Source: JAEUMW01 sp039807745 (GTDB lineage Bacteria; Pseudomonadota; Gammaproteobacteria; Burkholderiales; JAEUMW01). From it: DNA of 6,325 nucleotides. Where the stretch lies: NCBI GenBank assembly GCA_039807745.1, contig JBDHRV010000175.1:1-6325 (forward strand), given 5' to 3'. Position numbers and translations under genes: made by a program. Shown here one piece after another: positions 1 through 5,742 of this stretch. Every line of letters begins with the position of its first letter. The stretch's first letter is position 1. The notes below the pieces were generated by a model. It was not told the DNA's origin. It worked only from the letters and a program-made list of their open reading frames with translations, and searched no databases.

Positions 1-102
1 GCGCGCGGCGACTTTGCGTCTCGCCTGCGCGCACTTCTTATTCGAGTGAACTGCCGACCGCCCGCGCCGAACGGCGGACCGTATGTGCCTGACGGCGGTC
101 GC

Positions 103-465
103 CTACATCTTCTTCTCGATCTTCTTCATCTCGGCCTTGGCGTCCGCCTCGACCTTGGCCCAGGCGGCTTTGAGCTTCTGCCAGAACGAAGCCTGCGGCG
201 CCTTCTGGCACTCGTCGATGATCATCGGCGTGACCTTCTCGGTGCCCTCGACGTCGATCACCGAAGCTTCGGGTTTGCCACCCTTCGCGTAGGCCGTGGC
301 CGCATAGACCACCTTGGGTTTGAATTGGTCGTCGACTCCGATGAATTCCGCGCACGTCCACTGCGCGATGGGCTTCTCCGCGACCGGCTTCTTGGCGTCC
401 GCCGCGAAAGCACTCGCCGCCACGGATGAGATCACGAGGGGTAGAACGAATTGCTCGAGGTTCAC
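103..465 (-). CDS. hdeA: HdeA-like periplasmic acid-stress chaperone
   Basis: The 120-residue product has a hydrophobic leader (residues 1-21, ending ASAFA before ADAKKP). The mature part fits the HdeA family: WTCAEF (36-41), VDDQF (44-48), DVEGTEKVTP (71-80) and ECQKAPQASFW (85-95). Cys38 and Cys86 are 48 residues apart, the same spacing as the disulfide pair of E. coli HdeA. Known HdeA proteins unfold at low pH in the periplasm and keep other proteins from aggregating; that role is inferred here from the family. The Lys-rich tail (KAEMKKIEKKM) makes the mature protein somewhat longer than E. coli HdeA. I chose the GTG at 465 because GGAGA (473-477) sits 7 bases upstream and the signal peptide then has a sensible length. 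The frame stays open to 501, but that would add a polar extension before the leader. A decayed second copy lies at 983-1066. The gene is downstream of the DUF1254/1214 lipoprotein remnant on the same strand. Confidence 0.87.
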   Translation of the reverse strand: MNLEQFVLPLVISSVAASAFAADAKKPVAEKPIAQWTCAEFIGVDDQFKPKVVYAATAYAKGGKPEASVIDVEGTEKVTPMIIDECQKAPQASFWQKLKAAWAKVEADAKAEMKKIEKKM

Positions 466-541
466 TGAGGTTTCTCCATGCGGGGAACGATCGACGGACA
501 AGGCGGGCTCCCCACTTGCGCGCCGCCTCAGCCCAAAAACG

Positions 542-621
542 TCAGCCCGCCTTCTGCACCGCCGGCGGCTTCCAGGTGTCGTTCAGATCGACGAGCCCTT
601 CTCCTTCGGCCAGTACATGCC
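542..621 (-). pseudogene. C-terminal remnant of a second DUF1214 protein, frameshifted
   Basis: Read on the minus strand from 621, the codons give GMYWPKEKG. After a shift of one base near 598, the other frame continues GLVDLNDTWKPPAVQKAG and stops at 542-544. Together these match the usual end of DUF1254/DUF1214 proteins, and the neighbouring larger gene ends the same way (LYWPKTE, then a short linker, then GTWQPPAI). The 14 bases at 604-617 are identical to 1348-1361 in that gene. Only the last 26 or so codons are recognisable; the rest of the gene is missing or scrambled. It is not translated as one product. I am fairly sure of the family because both the YWPK and TWKPPA signatures occur in the right order and spacing, but the piece is short. 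Confidence 0.62.
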
Positions 622-820
622 ATACGCTCCAATATCGCCGATTCTGGAGCATGGGCAATCCGGCAGATCACGAGCCAGCCCGGCGCGAGGAGGGCGAGCG
701 CGGAGAGGCGAACAGAATCCGGATAGCGCTCGCTGTGCTGTCCCCGCGATCGATGAGCGACCCGCTTCGGCAGCAGGGCCGGCGCGTGCTGTCGGCTCGA
801 TAGCATGTCCTTGCCCGGCC
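622..820 (-). other. Degenerate spacer between gene remnants
   Basis: No intact gene is visible in these 199 bases. At its far end the 12 bases of 806-817 (tccttgcccggc) repeat the segment that encodes PGKD in the intact DUF1214 gene (inside 1409-1430). This could be a further scrap of the second DUF1214 copy. In the intact gene PGKD lies about 80 bases before the YWPK codons; here the distance is about 200, so an insertion or rearrangement would be needed. One minus-strand frame reads through the stretch without a stop, but its product has no recognisable domain. Confidence 0.3.
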
Positions 821-940
821 TCATGCGCAGGGCTGCTTCACGCCCGCCCGGATCAGCCACCAGTTGGCGGGGTAGGAGAAGAAGTGGCCGACGATCATCG
901 CGACCTGCATGTTCCAGTAGACCGACGCCGCGAGCGGCCA
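821..940 (-). pseudogene. C-terminal remnant of a DUF4396-like membrane protein
   Basis: A 39-codon minus-strand stretch opens directly after an in-frame stop (941-943) and ends with TGA at 821-823. It contains YWNMQVAMIVGHFFSYPANWW followed by LIRAGVKQPCA. A hydrophobic helix, then SYPANWWLIR-G-K close to the C-terminus, is how I remember DUF4396 membrane proteins ending. No start codon with a ribosome site precedes it, and the larger N-terminal part with its other membrane helices is absent. It joins the hdeA remnant on one side and scrambled sequence on the other, so I read it as debris. The family name rests on pattern memory of a short segment. That this is the end of some polytopic membrane protein is safer than the exact family. 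Confidence 0.5.
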
Positions 941-982
941 TCATATAGGGCCCCCGCGAACGACTGCAATGCGTCTTGCGGC

Positions 983-1066
983 GCAGCCTTGGCGTCGGCT
1001 TCCACCTTCGCGAACGCGGCCTCGAGCTTCTCCCACAACGATGCCTGCGGCGCCTTCTTGCATTCG
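983..1066 (-). pseudogene. Truncated second hdeA copy
   Basis: These 84 bases align without gaps to 131-214 inside the intact hdeA-like gene, with 68 identical positions. The translated pieces agree at 22 of 27 residues, with ECKKAPQASLWEKLEAAF here against ECQKAPQASFWQKLKAAW in the intact gene. The reading frame is preserved through AKVEADAKA. Upstream of 1066 (the N-terminal side) similarity ends abruptly: the signal peptide, the first cysteine and the DVEG-TEKVTP segment are gone. Beyond 983 the frame runs into unrelated sequence and stops at 895-897. The better conservation of codons than of bases suggests it was once a functional paralogue and not a very recent copy. Confidence 0.78.
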
Positions 1067-1109
1067 CCGCAACGGGGCGGGCCGCGCGCGGGCAGGGGAA
1101 GTTCTCATT

Positions 1110-1241
1110 TCACACGGCCCAGAAAGTCGTCGAGCACGGCGTTGAACTCCCGACTGCGTTCTCGGCGCTCAGCTTCGCCTCGGCCCGGGCCGGGGCAGTG
1201 GCGAGCGTGCCGCCGACTCGCGTGGAGCGGGAGTCATTCAT
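1110..1241 (-). CDS. Possible 43-residue ORF or remnant, unrecognised
   Basis: A minus-strand ORF starts with ATG at 1241 and stops at 1110-1112; a purine-rich run (AGGGAAAG) lies just upstream and could serve as ribosome site. Its early part (GGTLATAPARAEAKLSAE) is alanine-rich and slightly signal-peptide-like, but the later part looks like out-of-frame translation. A different frame of the same DNA gives EFNAVLDDFLGRVK followed by TGA at 1105-1107, which looks more like a genuine protein end. A single lost or gained base near 1160-1180 would join the two. I do not recognise a family. It sits just downstream of the DUF1254/1214 gene and before the hdeA remnant, so it may be one more broken gene of the same decayed block. 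Confidence 0.25.
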   Translation of the reverse strand: MNDSRSTRVGGTLATAPARAEAKLSAENAVGSSTPCSTTFWAV

Positions 1242-1275
1242 TTGCGCTTTCCCTTCCCTTCCACCTGATCGCCAG

Positions 1276-2753
1276 TCACCTCGCCACCGCGATCGCCGGC
1301 GGCTGCCAAGTACCCTCGCCGGGCGGCAGGATCGACGGCGGCTCCGTCTTCGGCCAGTACAGCCGCATGGCCAGGTAGATCGGCCCGTCCGGCGCGGGCA
1401 GCCAGTTGGATTCCTTGTCCTTGCCCGGCGACTTGTTCTGGATGTACAGCGTCAGCGAACCATCCGCGTTCTTCTTCAGCTCCCGCAGCATCGGCGAGTT
1501 GATCAGGTAGCGGTTGATCGGGTTCTCGATCAGGAGCTGCGTCTTACCGTCGTACATCGTCACCGACCAGAACGCATTCACCGGCGGGTATTGATCCTTG
1601 GCGAAGGTGAGCGTGTAGTCGTGCTTGCTGCCGTCGAGCGCTTCGCCGCTGGCCAGGGTTTTGGTCAAGGGGTAAGTTGCCTCAACGGCATCGTTGCCGT
1701 AGATGCCGCCCTTGGCCCCGGCGGCGCGCAGCAGCCAGTCGCCGTGGAAGAACTCGCGGTTGCCGAAGGCGTTACTCATCTTCCAGCCGTTCACGACCTT
1801 GCCGAGGTTGTCGGCCGCCTTGGTCACCTTGTCTTCGCCCTCCTTCATGCCAAGGCCGACGGCGGCCTTGTGCTCGAGAGACAGGTCCTTGAAGTCGAAC
1901 TTCTTGCCCGCCCCGATGCCGATGCTGGCGAGCTTCGCCCGAATCTCCTTCTCCTCTGGACCCGGCGGCGCGAATTGCAGCGCGAAGTCCAGGTACTCGA
2001 AGAAGTTGGTCTTGACCAGCTCCTTGTCGATCTTCGGCCAGTTGATCGCCGGTGCCGCGGGCGGGGCGGGTTGCTTCAGAAAGGCCGAGAGCGGCTGTGC
2101 CTTGTAGCCGGCCTGGACCTTCTCCACTTTGGGCATGTCGTCCGGGCCGAAGAGCTGGGTGCGGAAACCCGCGAGTGCGAACTGCGTCGAGGAGCGGAAC
2201 ACCTTCTTGATGCCGGGCGGGGTTTCGCCCTTCCAGTCGGGGCCGACGACCAGGTAGTCGCCCGCCTCGTTGCCGGTGGCGCGGCTGCCGATGTAGCCGA
2301 AATTGAAGGTGTTGCCATCCTCGAGCTGCGCGGCGTAGTAGCGATTCTTCTCCACGGCGGGGACGGAGATCACCATCGGTTCGGCGCGCAGATCCATCCA
2401 CAGGAACGAGTAGGGCGTGTCGCTGTTCGGCGTGATGATCGCCGTGTCCTTGTACGTGAACACGTGCGGCTCGTTCTTGATCTCGTTGAACGGCGTCTTG
2501 AACTGGCCCGAATTGCGGTCGATCGCGTACTCGTACATGACTGCGTAGTTCATCACGATCGGCAGGCCGTAGACGAAGCCTCCTCGGCGATCGCCTTGAC
2601 CTCGGCGATGCTGGGGACTGGAACGCCCTTGGCGACGTCCTTCTTCTCGGCTTGCGTGATCGCGTCGTCCTGCTTGCCGCAGCCGCCGAGCAAGGTCGCG
2701 GCAAGGATGCCGCCAAGCGCCCAACCAACAATGGAAAGTTTGCGTTTCGACAT
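1276..2753 (-). pseudogene. DUF1254/DUF1214 lipoprotein with a one-base frameshift
   Basis: The gene starts at ATG 2753 with an AGGGAG ribosome site 7 bases upstream. Residues 1-25 form a lipoprotein signal: MSKRK, a hydrophobic stretch, then LLGGC with Cys25 as lipidation site; Gly26 after it favours outer-membrane sorting. In this frame the product would end as AIAEEASSTACRS at 2553. Moving one base at about 2577 restores AIAEEA-FVYGLPIVMNYA and the frame then stays open to TGA at 1276, giving a rebuilt 492-residue protein. DUF1254 covers about residues 65-220 (FNEIKNEPHVFTYKDT, NSDTPYSFLWMDLR, RYYAAQLEDG). DUF1214 covers about 370-478 (YPPVNAFWSVTMYDG, NRYLINS, NWLPAPDGPIYLAMRLYWP). The biochemical role of this family is not established; its exported location is what the sequence supports. 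The rest of the frame is clean, so the break is either very recent or a sequencing error. A regulator is transcribed divergently. Confidence 0.85.
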
Positions 2754-2792
2754 TCTTCGTCTCCCTTCGCAAGCCGTTATGATTGCGGATGG

Positions 2793-2829
2793 TCGCCAAG
2801 TACGGCGATTCTCGCCAGACATTTCGCGA
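2793..2829. promoter_or_regulatory. Alternating TCGCC/GGCGA half-sites between divergent genes
   Basis: The gap between the lipoprotein start (2753) and the regulator start (2864) contains TCGCC (2793-2797), GGCGA (2804-2808), TCGCC (2812-2816) and then the palindrome TCGCGA (2824-2829). The first pair is an inverted repeat with a 6-base spacer, the second pair one with a 3-base spacer. The two TCGCCA copies are direct repeats 19 bases apart. AraC-type regulators commonly bind repeated half-sites next to their own gene, so this is a candidate operator. No strong sigma70 promoter is obvious on either strand; a GATAAT hexamer at 2847-2852 is the best -10 candidate for the regulator gene. Short GC-rich repeats are common by chance in such DNA, so this stays tentative. 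Confidence 0.35.
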
Positions 2830-2863
2830 CAATCAGGCTGGATTTTGATAATCGATCAATCGG

Positions 2864-3922
2864 GTGACGACGCGAACTGCCGGTGTCCTTCGGGGCGCCG
2901 ATCGCTTCAGGGTTGCCGAGGACGGCTTCCTGCGACTCGGACCCATCGGCGCAATGCCCGAGTTGCTGCGGGAGCTCGGCGCGGACCCTGCGCCAATCCT
3001 GGCGACCGTCGGGCTCGATGCGGAGCGGTTCCGCGATCCCGATCATCTGATACCGTTCGTCACGATGGGGCGGCTGTTGAACGTGTGCGCGCAGCAGACG
3101 CGCTGCCTGCATTTCGGACTCCTGGTCGGCCAGCGGGCGGGTGGCGAGTCACTGGGGCTCGTCGGCCACCTGATGCAGAGCGCGCCGGACGTGGGGTCGG
3201 CGCTGCGCAGTCTGATCCTTCACTTTCATCTCCACGATCGGGGCGGAATTCCCGCGCTGACCGTGTGCAACGGCGTGGCGACGTTGGCCTACGGGATCTA
3301 CCAGCCGGCGGTCGAGGGTATCGGTCAGATCCACGACGGCGCCATCGCCATCGGCTTCAATGTCATGCGATCGCTGTGCGGCGCCGCCTGGGCACCGACC
3401 CAAGTGCTCCTTGCCCGCTCGAAGCCGGCCGATGTCACGCCCTACCGCCGCTTCTTCGGCGTCGTGCCACGGTTCGATGCGGAGCAGGCGGCGCTCGTGT
3501 TCCCAGCAGCGTGGCTCGAGCGCCGGCTGCACGGCGCCGATTCGCGGTTGTGCCAGATGCTCGAGACGCAGGTCGCGGCCCTCGAGGCGCAGGGACGCGG
3601 CGATCTCGTGAACCAACTGCGCCGCGTGCTGCGGTCTCTGCTCACCAGCAGCGGTGGCTCTCTCGATCAGGTGGCGGAGCTTCTGTCGATCCACCGGCGC
3701 ACGCTGAACCGGCGCCTGAAGGAGCGGGGCACAACCTTCAAGGCGCTGGTGGAGGAAGCGCGCTTCGAGATTGCGCGGCAATTCCTGGAGGAGACGGACA
3801 TGCCGATTACCGGAATCGCTGCGGCGCTCGACTACGCGGATTCGAGCGCGTTTACCCGGGCGTTCCGGCGCTGGTCGGGGACCACGCCGGCGGAGTGGCG
3901 CAGTCGGGGCCGGCCGCGCTGA
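2864..3922 (+). CDS. AraC-family transcriptional regulator
   Basis: The 352-residue protein has the two-part layout of the OruR-like AraC subgroup. An N-terminal arabinose-binding-like effector domain spans about residues 30-215 (PIGAMPELLRELGADPAPIL near its start, LGLVGHLMQSAPDVGSALR in the middle, RRFFGVVPRFDAEQAALVFP near its end). A C-terminal AraC DNA-binding domain spans about 255-349, with a first helix-turn-helix (LDQVAELLSIHRRTLNRRL, 267-285) and a second (ITGIAAALDYADSSAFTRAF, 315-334), closing with RRWSGTTPAEWR. Length is normal for the subgroup. The start is GTG at 2864: an in-frame TAA lies at 2849-2851 and no ATG comes before Met31, although the ribosome site is poor. It faces away from the DUF1254/1214 lipoprotein across 110 bases, so that gene and its own promoter are the likely targets. 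The effector cannot be told from the sequence. Confidence 0.92.
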   Translation: MTTRTAGVLRGADRFRVAEDGFLRLGPIGAMPELLRELGADPAPILATVGLDAERFRDPDHLIPFVTMGRLLNVCAQQTRCLHFGLLVGQRAGGESLGLVGHLMQSAPDVGSALRSLILHFHLHDRGGIPALTVCNGVATLAYGIYQPAVEGIGQIHDGAIAIGFNVMRSLCGAAWAPTQVLLARSKPADVTPYRRFFGVVPRFDAEQAALVFPAAWLERRLHGADSRLCQMLETQVAALEAQGRGDLVNQLRRVLRSLLTSSGGSLDQVAELLSIHRRTLNRRLKERGTTFKALVEEARFEIARQFLEETDMPITGIAAALDYADSSAFTRAFRRWSGTTPAEWRSRGRPR

Positions 3923-4014
3923 AGAAACGGGGCCGTGGCGCATCAATTTAAGTTGCGAAGATCTCTGTTCTTGGGTATCTGCGGTCGACCTGACTAACAC
4001 ATGCGCACCGGCCG

Positions 4015-4034
4015 CGGGTGACAATTGTCACCCG
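4015..4034. promoter_or_regulatory. Perfect 20-bp palindrome, likely toxin-antitoxin operator
   Basis: CGGGTGACAATTGTCACCCG is an uninterrupted perfect palindrome ending 19 bases before the antitoxin ATG. Phd/YefM-type antitoxins bind palindromes near their promoter and repress their own operon, with the toxin as co-repressor, so this is the obvious operator. Possible promoter hexamers lie just upstream (TTGCGA at 3953-3958 with TATCTG at 3976-3981, 17 bases apart), but they match the consensus weakly. As RNA it could also fold into a hairpin, yet no U-run follows, so a terminator is unlikely. Confidence 0.7.
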
Positions 4035-4053
4035 GAAGGGTACGCTCGCAGTC

Positions 4054-4353
4054 ATGAAAACCGTTACCATCCGCGACTTCCGCACCCGGCCAAAACAGGT
4101 CCGCGACGCCCTCAGGGGAGAGCGCGAAGCGGTGTTGACCGCAAACGGCGTCCCGGTCGCGGTGATGATCCCGGTGGACGCTGGAACAATCGATGAGACG
4201 CTCGAGACGTTGCGTCGCGCGCGCGCGCTGGAGGCATTGCGGGCGATCCGGCAGGCCAGCCGGGCACGCGGCATTACCCGCATGTCGGTCCGGGACATCG
4301 ACGCGCTGATCGCGAAAACTCGCAGGGCTCGATCCCGCCGCCGAGCGGGATGA
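4054..4353 (+). CDS. Phd/YefM-type antitoxin
   Basis: The 99-residue protein begins MKTVTIRDFRTRPKQVRDAL and continues EAVLTANGVPVAVMIPV (25-41), the classic Phd/YefM fold in which the N-terminal half dimerises and binds operator DNA. The C-terminal half (about 50-99) is charged and helical, with MSVRDIDALIAKTRRARSRR near the end, the part expected to wrap around and inhibit the toxin. I chose ATG 4054 because the protein then starts as family members do. A GTG at 4018 is in frame but lies inside the palindromic operator and would add an unrelated 12-residue extension. GGAAGGG (4034-4040) is 13 bases from the ATG, rather far for a ribosome site. The stop codon overlaps the toxin start as ATGA, so the two are translationally coupled. 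In the cell it should neutralise the PIN toxin encoded next and autoregulate the operon. Confidence 0.88.
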   Translation: MKTVTIRDFRTRPKQVRDALRGEREAVLTANGVPVAVMIPVDAGTIDETLETLRRARALEALRAIRQASRARGITRMSVRDIDALIAKTRRARSRRRAG

Positions 4354-4769
4354 GAGTAGTGCTCGATACCAACGTTCTGGTCGCCGGGTTGCTGTCGGCT
4401 GCGGGCCCACCTGGCTGGATCGTGGAAGCTGCCCTCGCGGGCGAGTTCGAGCCGGTTTTCGATATGGCAATCCGCCAGGAGTACGATGAGGTCTTGCGGC
4501 GTCCTGAATTCAAGTTCCCTCCGACGCACGTCGACGACGTGCTCGCCGCGCTCGATCAGTTTGCGTTCCACGTGGCAGCCCCACCGCCATGGCCCGCCGC
4601 CCTCCCCGATCCTGACGACGAGCCATTTCTGGCGGTTGCCGCTGCGACGGGGAGCATTCTAGTGACGGGGAATTTGCGGCACTTTCCCATCGCAAGCAGG
4701 CAGGGCGTCCCCGTGCTGACACCACGCCAGTTCGTCGACCGCATCAAGGCCGGGAAGCTGCAGCGATAG
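4350..4769 (+). CDS. PIN-domain toxin (COG1569-type ribonuclease)
   Basis: This 139-residue protein is a single PIN domain of the 'putative toxin-antitoxin system toxin component' type. Visible elements are VVLDTNVLVAGLLS (3-16, Asp6), RQEYDEVLRRPEF (42-54, Glu44), LPDPDDEPFLAVA (85-97, Asp90 as likely third acid) and ILVTGNLRHFP (103-113). PIN toxins are Mg-dependent RNases that cut RNA and slow growth when the antitoxin is lost; target RNAs cannot be predicted here. The fourth metal-site position, often Asp in TGD, is Asn108, which is seen in some members and need not abolish activity. It overlaps the antitoxin stop by ATGA and has only a weak GAGCGGG ribosome site, in keeping with coupled, lower expression. 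Length and all motifs look complete. Confidence 0.9.
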   Translation: MRVVLDTNVLVAGLLSAAGPPGWIVEAALAGEFEPVFDMAIRQEYDEVLRRPEFKFPPTHVDDVLAALDQFAFHVAAPPPWPAALPDPDDEPFLAVAAATGSILVTGNLRHFPIASRQGVPVLTPRQFVDRIKAGKLQR

Positions 4770-4887
4770 CCGTCCAGCATCGCTTGCATGCCGGGCTCTG
4801 CCGAGTGCCGAACCTATCGTTATTCCCGAACGCCATGAGCACGACGAGTGCAGCGAGACTGGCCCTGCTTCCTCGGGCTCGCTCCCG
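4770..4887. other. Convergent intergenic gap
   Basis: The PIN toxin gene and the beta-barrel gene end towards each other across these 118 bases. A terminator is expected here, but I see no GC-rich stem followed by a T-run on either strand. CGATAG (4764-4769) and CTATCG (4814-4819) are inverted but 44 bases apart, too far for a convincing hairpin. Nothing coding is supported. Confidence 0.5.
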
Positions 4888-5709
4888 TCAGAACGTGAAC
4901 GTCGCCCCCAACGCCGGGCCGGTCATGTGCAGGTCGAGCTTGTCGTCATCGAAGTAATAGTTGAGGCTGCGCACCACCAGCGACAGTTCGCCCCAGCCGA
5001 ACCGGTAGCCCACACCGACCCAGGTCTGCCACGTCCAGTTGTCCGAACCGGTACCGATGTCGAAGTAATACGGCAGGGACCAGTTGCTATCGCCGAAGCG
5101 CACCCGCCCCCTGAAGCCGACGATCCCGTCCCACTTGTTGAGGGTTTGCGACGTGCTGCCGCCAGGGGGCAAGGTACCGACCGGTGTCGCAAAGTTCCAG
5201 CCCACGGTGCTGCTGAAGTTCAGGAAGCGGAATCCTCCGAACACGTCGACGAACGCTCGTTCATCCCGCCATGCGGTGTAGCTGCCAGCGAGCGTCCACA
5301 CATTCGAGCTAAGGTCTACCGACCCGGCGACGCCGAGAGGAACGCTCACCCCCCCGCTCGGGTCGGTAACGTAGCGGACTGGCGATCGGTCGCCATTGAA
5401 GTGAAGGAAGATGTAGTCGGTGAAGACCGACCACTCGCCCTTGCGGGCCTCGCCGATGAGCATGCCCGCGAAGTCTAGGTTCTGCAGGTAACTGCCGGGG
5501 TCGACCTGGGCATTGATGCTGCCGCCGCGCCCGACGGAGTAGTTCGCCGTGCCGTCGATGTAAGGCAGCCACAAGTAGGGCGTGACACCGAAGTGCCAGT
5601 TGCCGTCGAACATGTCCTGTGCGGCGTGCGACGACAACGAAGCGGCGGACCACAGCGCCGCGAGCAGGGGCGCGACGAGGCGCCCTTTCGCTTTGCTTGC
5701 TCGTGTCAT
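4888..5709 (-). CDS. Outer-membrane beta-barrel protein
   Basis: The 273-residue precursor has a basic start (MTRASKAKGR), a hydrophobic stretch and a likely cleavage at SHA-A or just after (about residue 29-30). The mature part alternates polar and aromatic/hydrophobic residues in strand-like blocks: WHFGVTPYLWLPYIDGT (38-54), LIGEARKGEWSVFTDYIFLHF (84-104), AFVDVFGGFRFLNFS (152-166), WDGIVGFRGRVRF (193-205), WTWQTWVGVGYRFGW (225-239) and LSLVVRSLNYYF (242-253). It ends with ATFTF, the terminal Phe typical of barrels inserted by the BAM machinery. It resembles a widespread family of uncharacterised barrels that open with TPYLW and G-T; a transport or structural role would be a guess. The start is ATG 5709; a GTG at 5712 adds one residue. 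It lies 33 bases after the SYLF gene on the same strand and is probably co-transcribed with it. Confidence 0.85.
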   Translation of the reverse strand: MTRASKAKGRLVAPLLAALWSAASLSSHAAQDMFDGNWHFGVTPYLWLPYIDGTANYSVGRGGSINAQVDPGSYLQNLDFAGMLIGEARKGEWSVFTDYIFLHFNGDRSPVRYVTDPSGGVSVPLGVAGSVDLSSNVWTLAGSYTAWRDERAFVDVFGGFRFLNFSSTVGWNFATPVGTLPPGGSTSQTLNKWDGIVGFRGRVRFGDSNWSLPYYFDIGTGSDNWTWQTWVGVGYRFGWGELSLVVRSLNYYFDDDKLDLHMTGPALGATFTF

Positions 5710-5742
5710 CACGTGCGAGGCCCACTCGCGTGAATCGCGCTG

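Noticed and set aside
65..76. CGCCG-AA-CGGCG hairpin downstream of hdeA as a terminator
   Set aside because: The loop is only two bases and no T-run follows on the minus strand; GC-rich inverted repeats of this size are expected by chance.
500..1275. Mobile element as the cause of the gene debris
   Set aside because: No transposase fragment, terminal inverted repeats or target duplication could be found; the pieces are explained by decay of duplicated local genes.
314..1378. A 354-codon plus-strand open frame over the debris region
   Set aside because: It is antisense to hdeA and to all the remnants, has low-complexity composition and no ribosome site, while minus-strand frames give recognisable families.
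976..3951. A 991-codon open frame on the plus strand
   Set aside because: It runs antisense across the lipoprotein gene and out of frame through the AraC gene. Its translation is Arg/Ala/Gly-rich with no domain; the long opening is a side effect of GC-rich codon use.
3149..4024. A 291-codon minus-strand open frame opposite the AraC gene
   Set aside because: It is antisense to a clear regulator gene, rich in Arg/Leu/Ala, with no domain.
4018..4053. GTG at 4018 as the antitoxin start
   Set aside because: It lies inside the palindromic operator and adds residues not typical for Phd/YefM proteins, whereas ATG 4054 gives the usual MKTV start.
4764..4819. CGATAG and CTATCG inverted copies as a shared terminator between convergent genes
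   Set aside because: Arms are six bases with a 44-base gap and no adjacent T-run on either strand.
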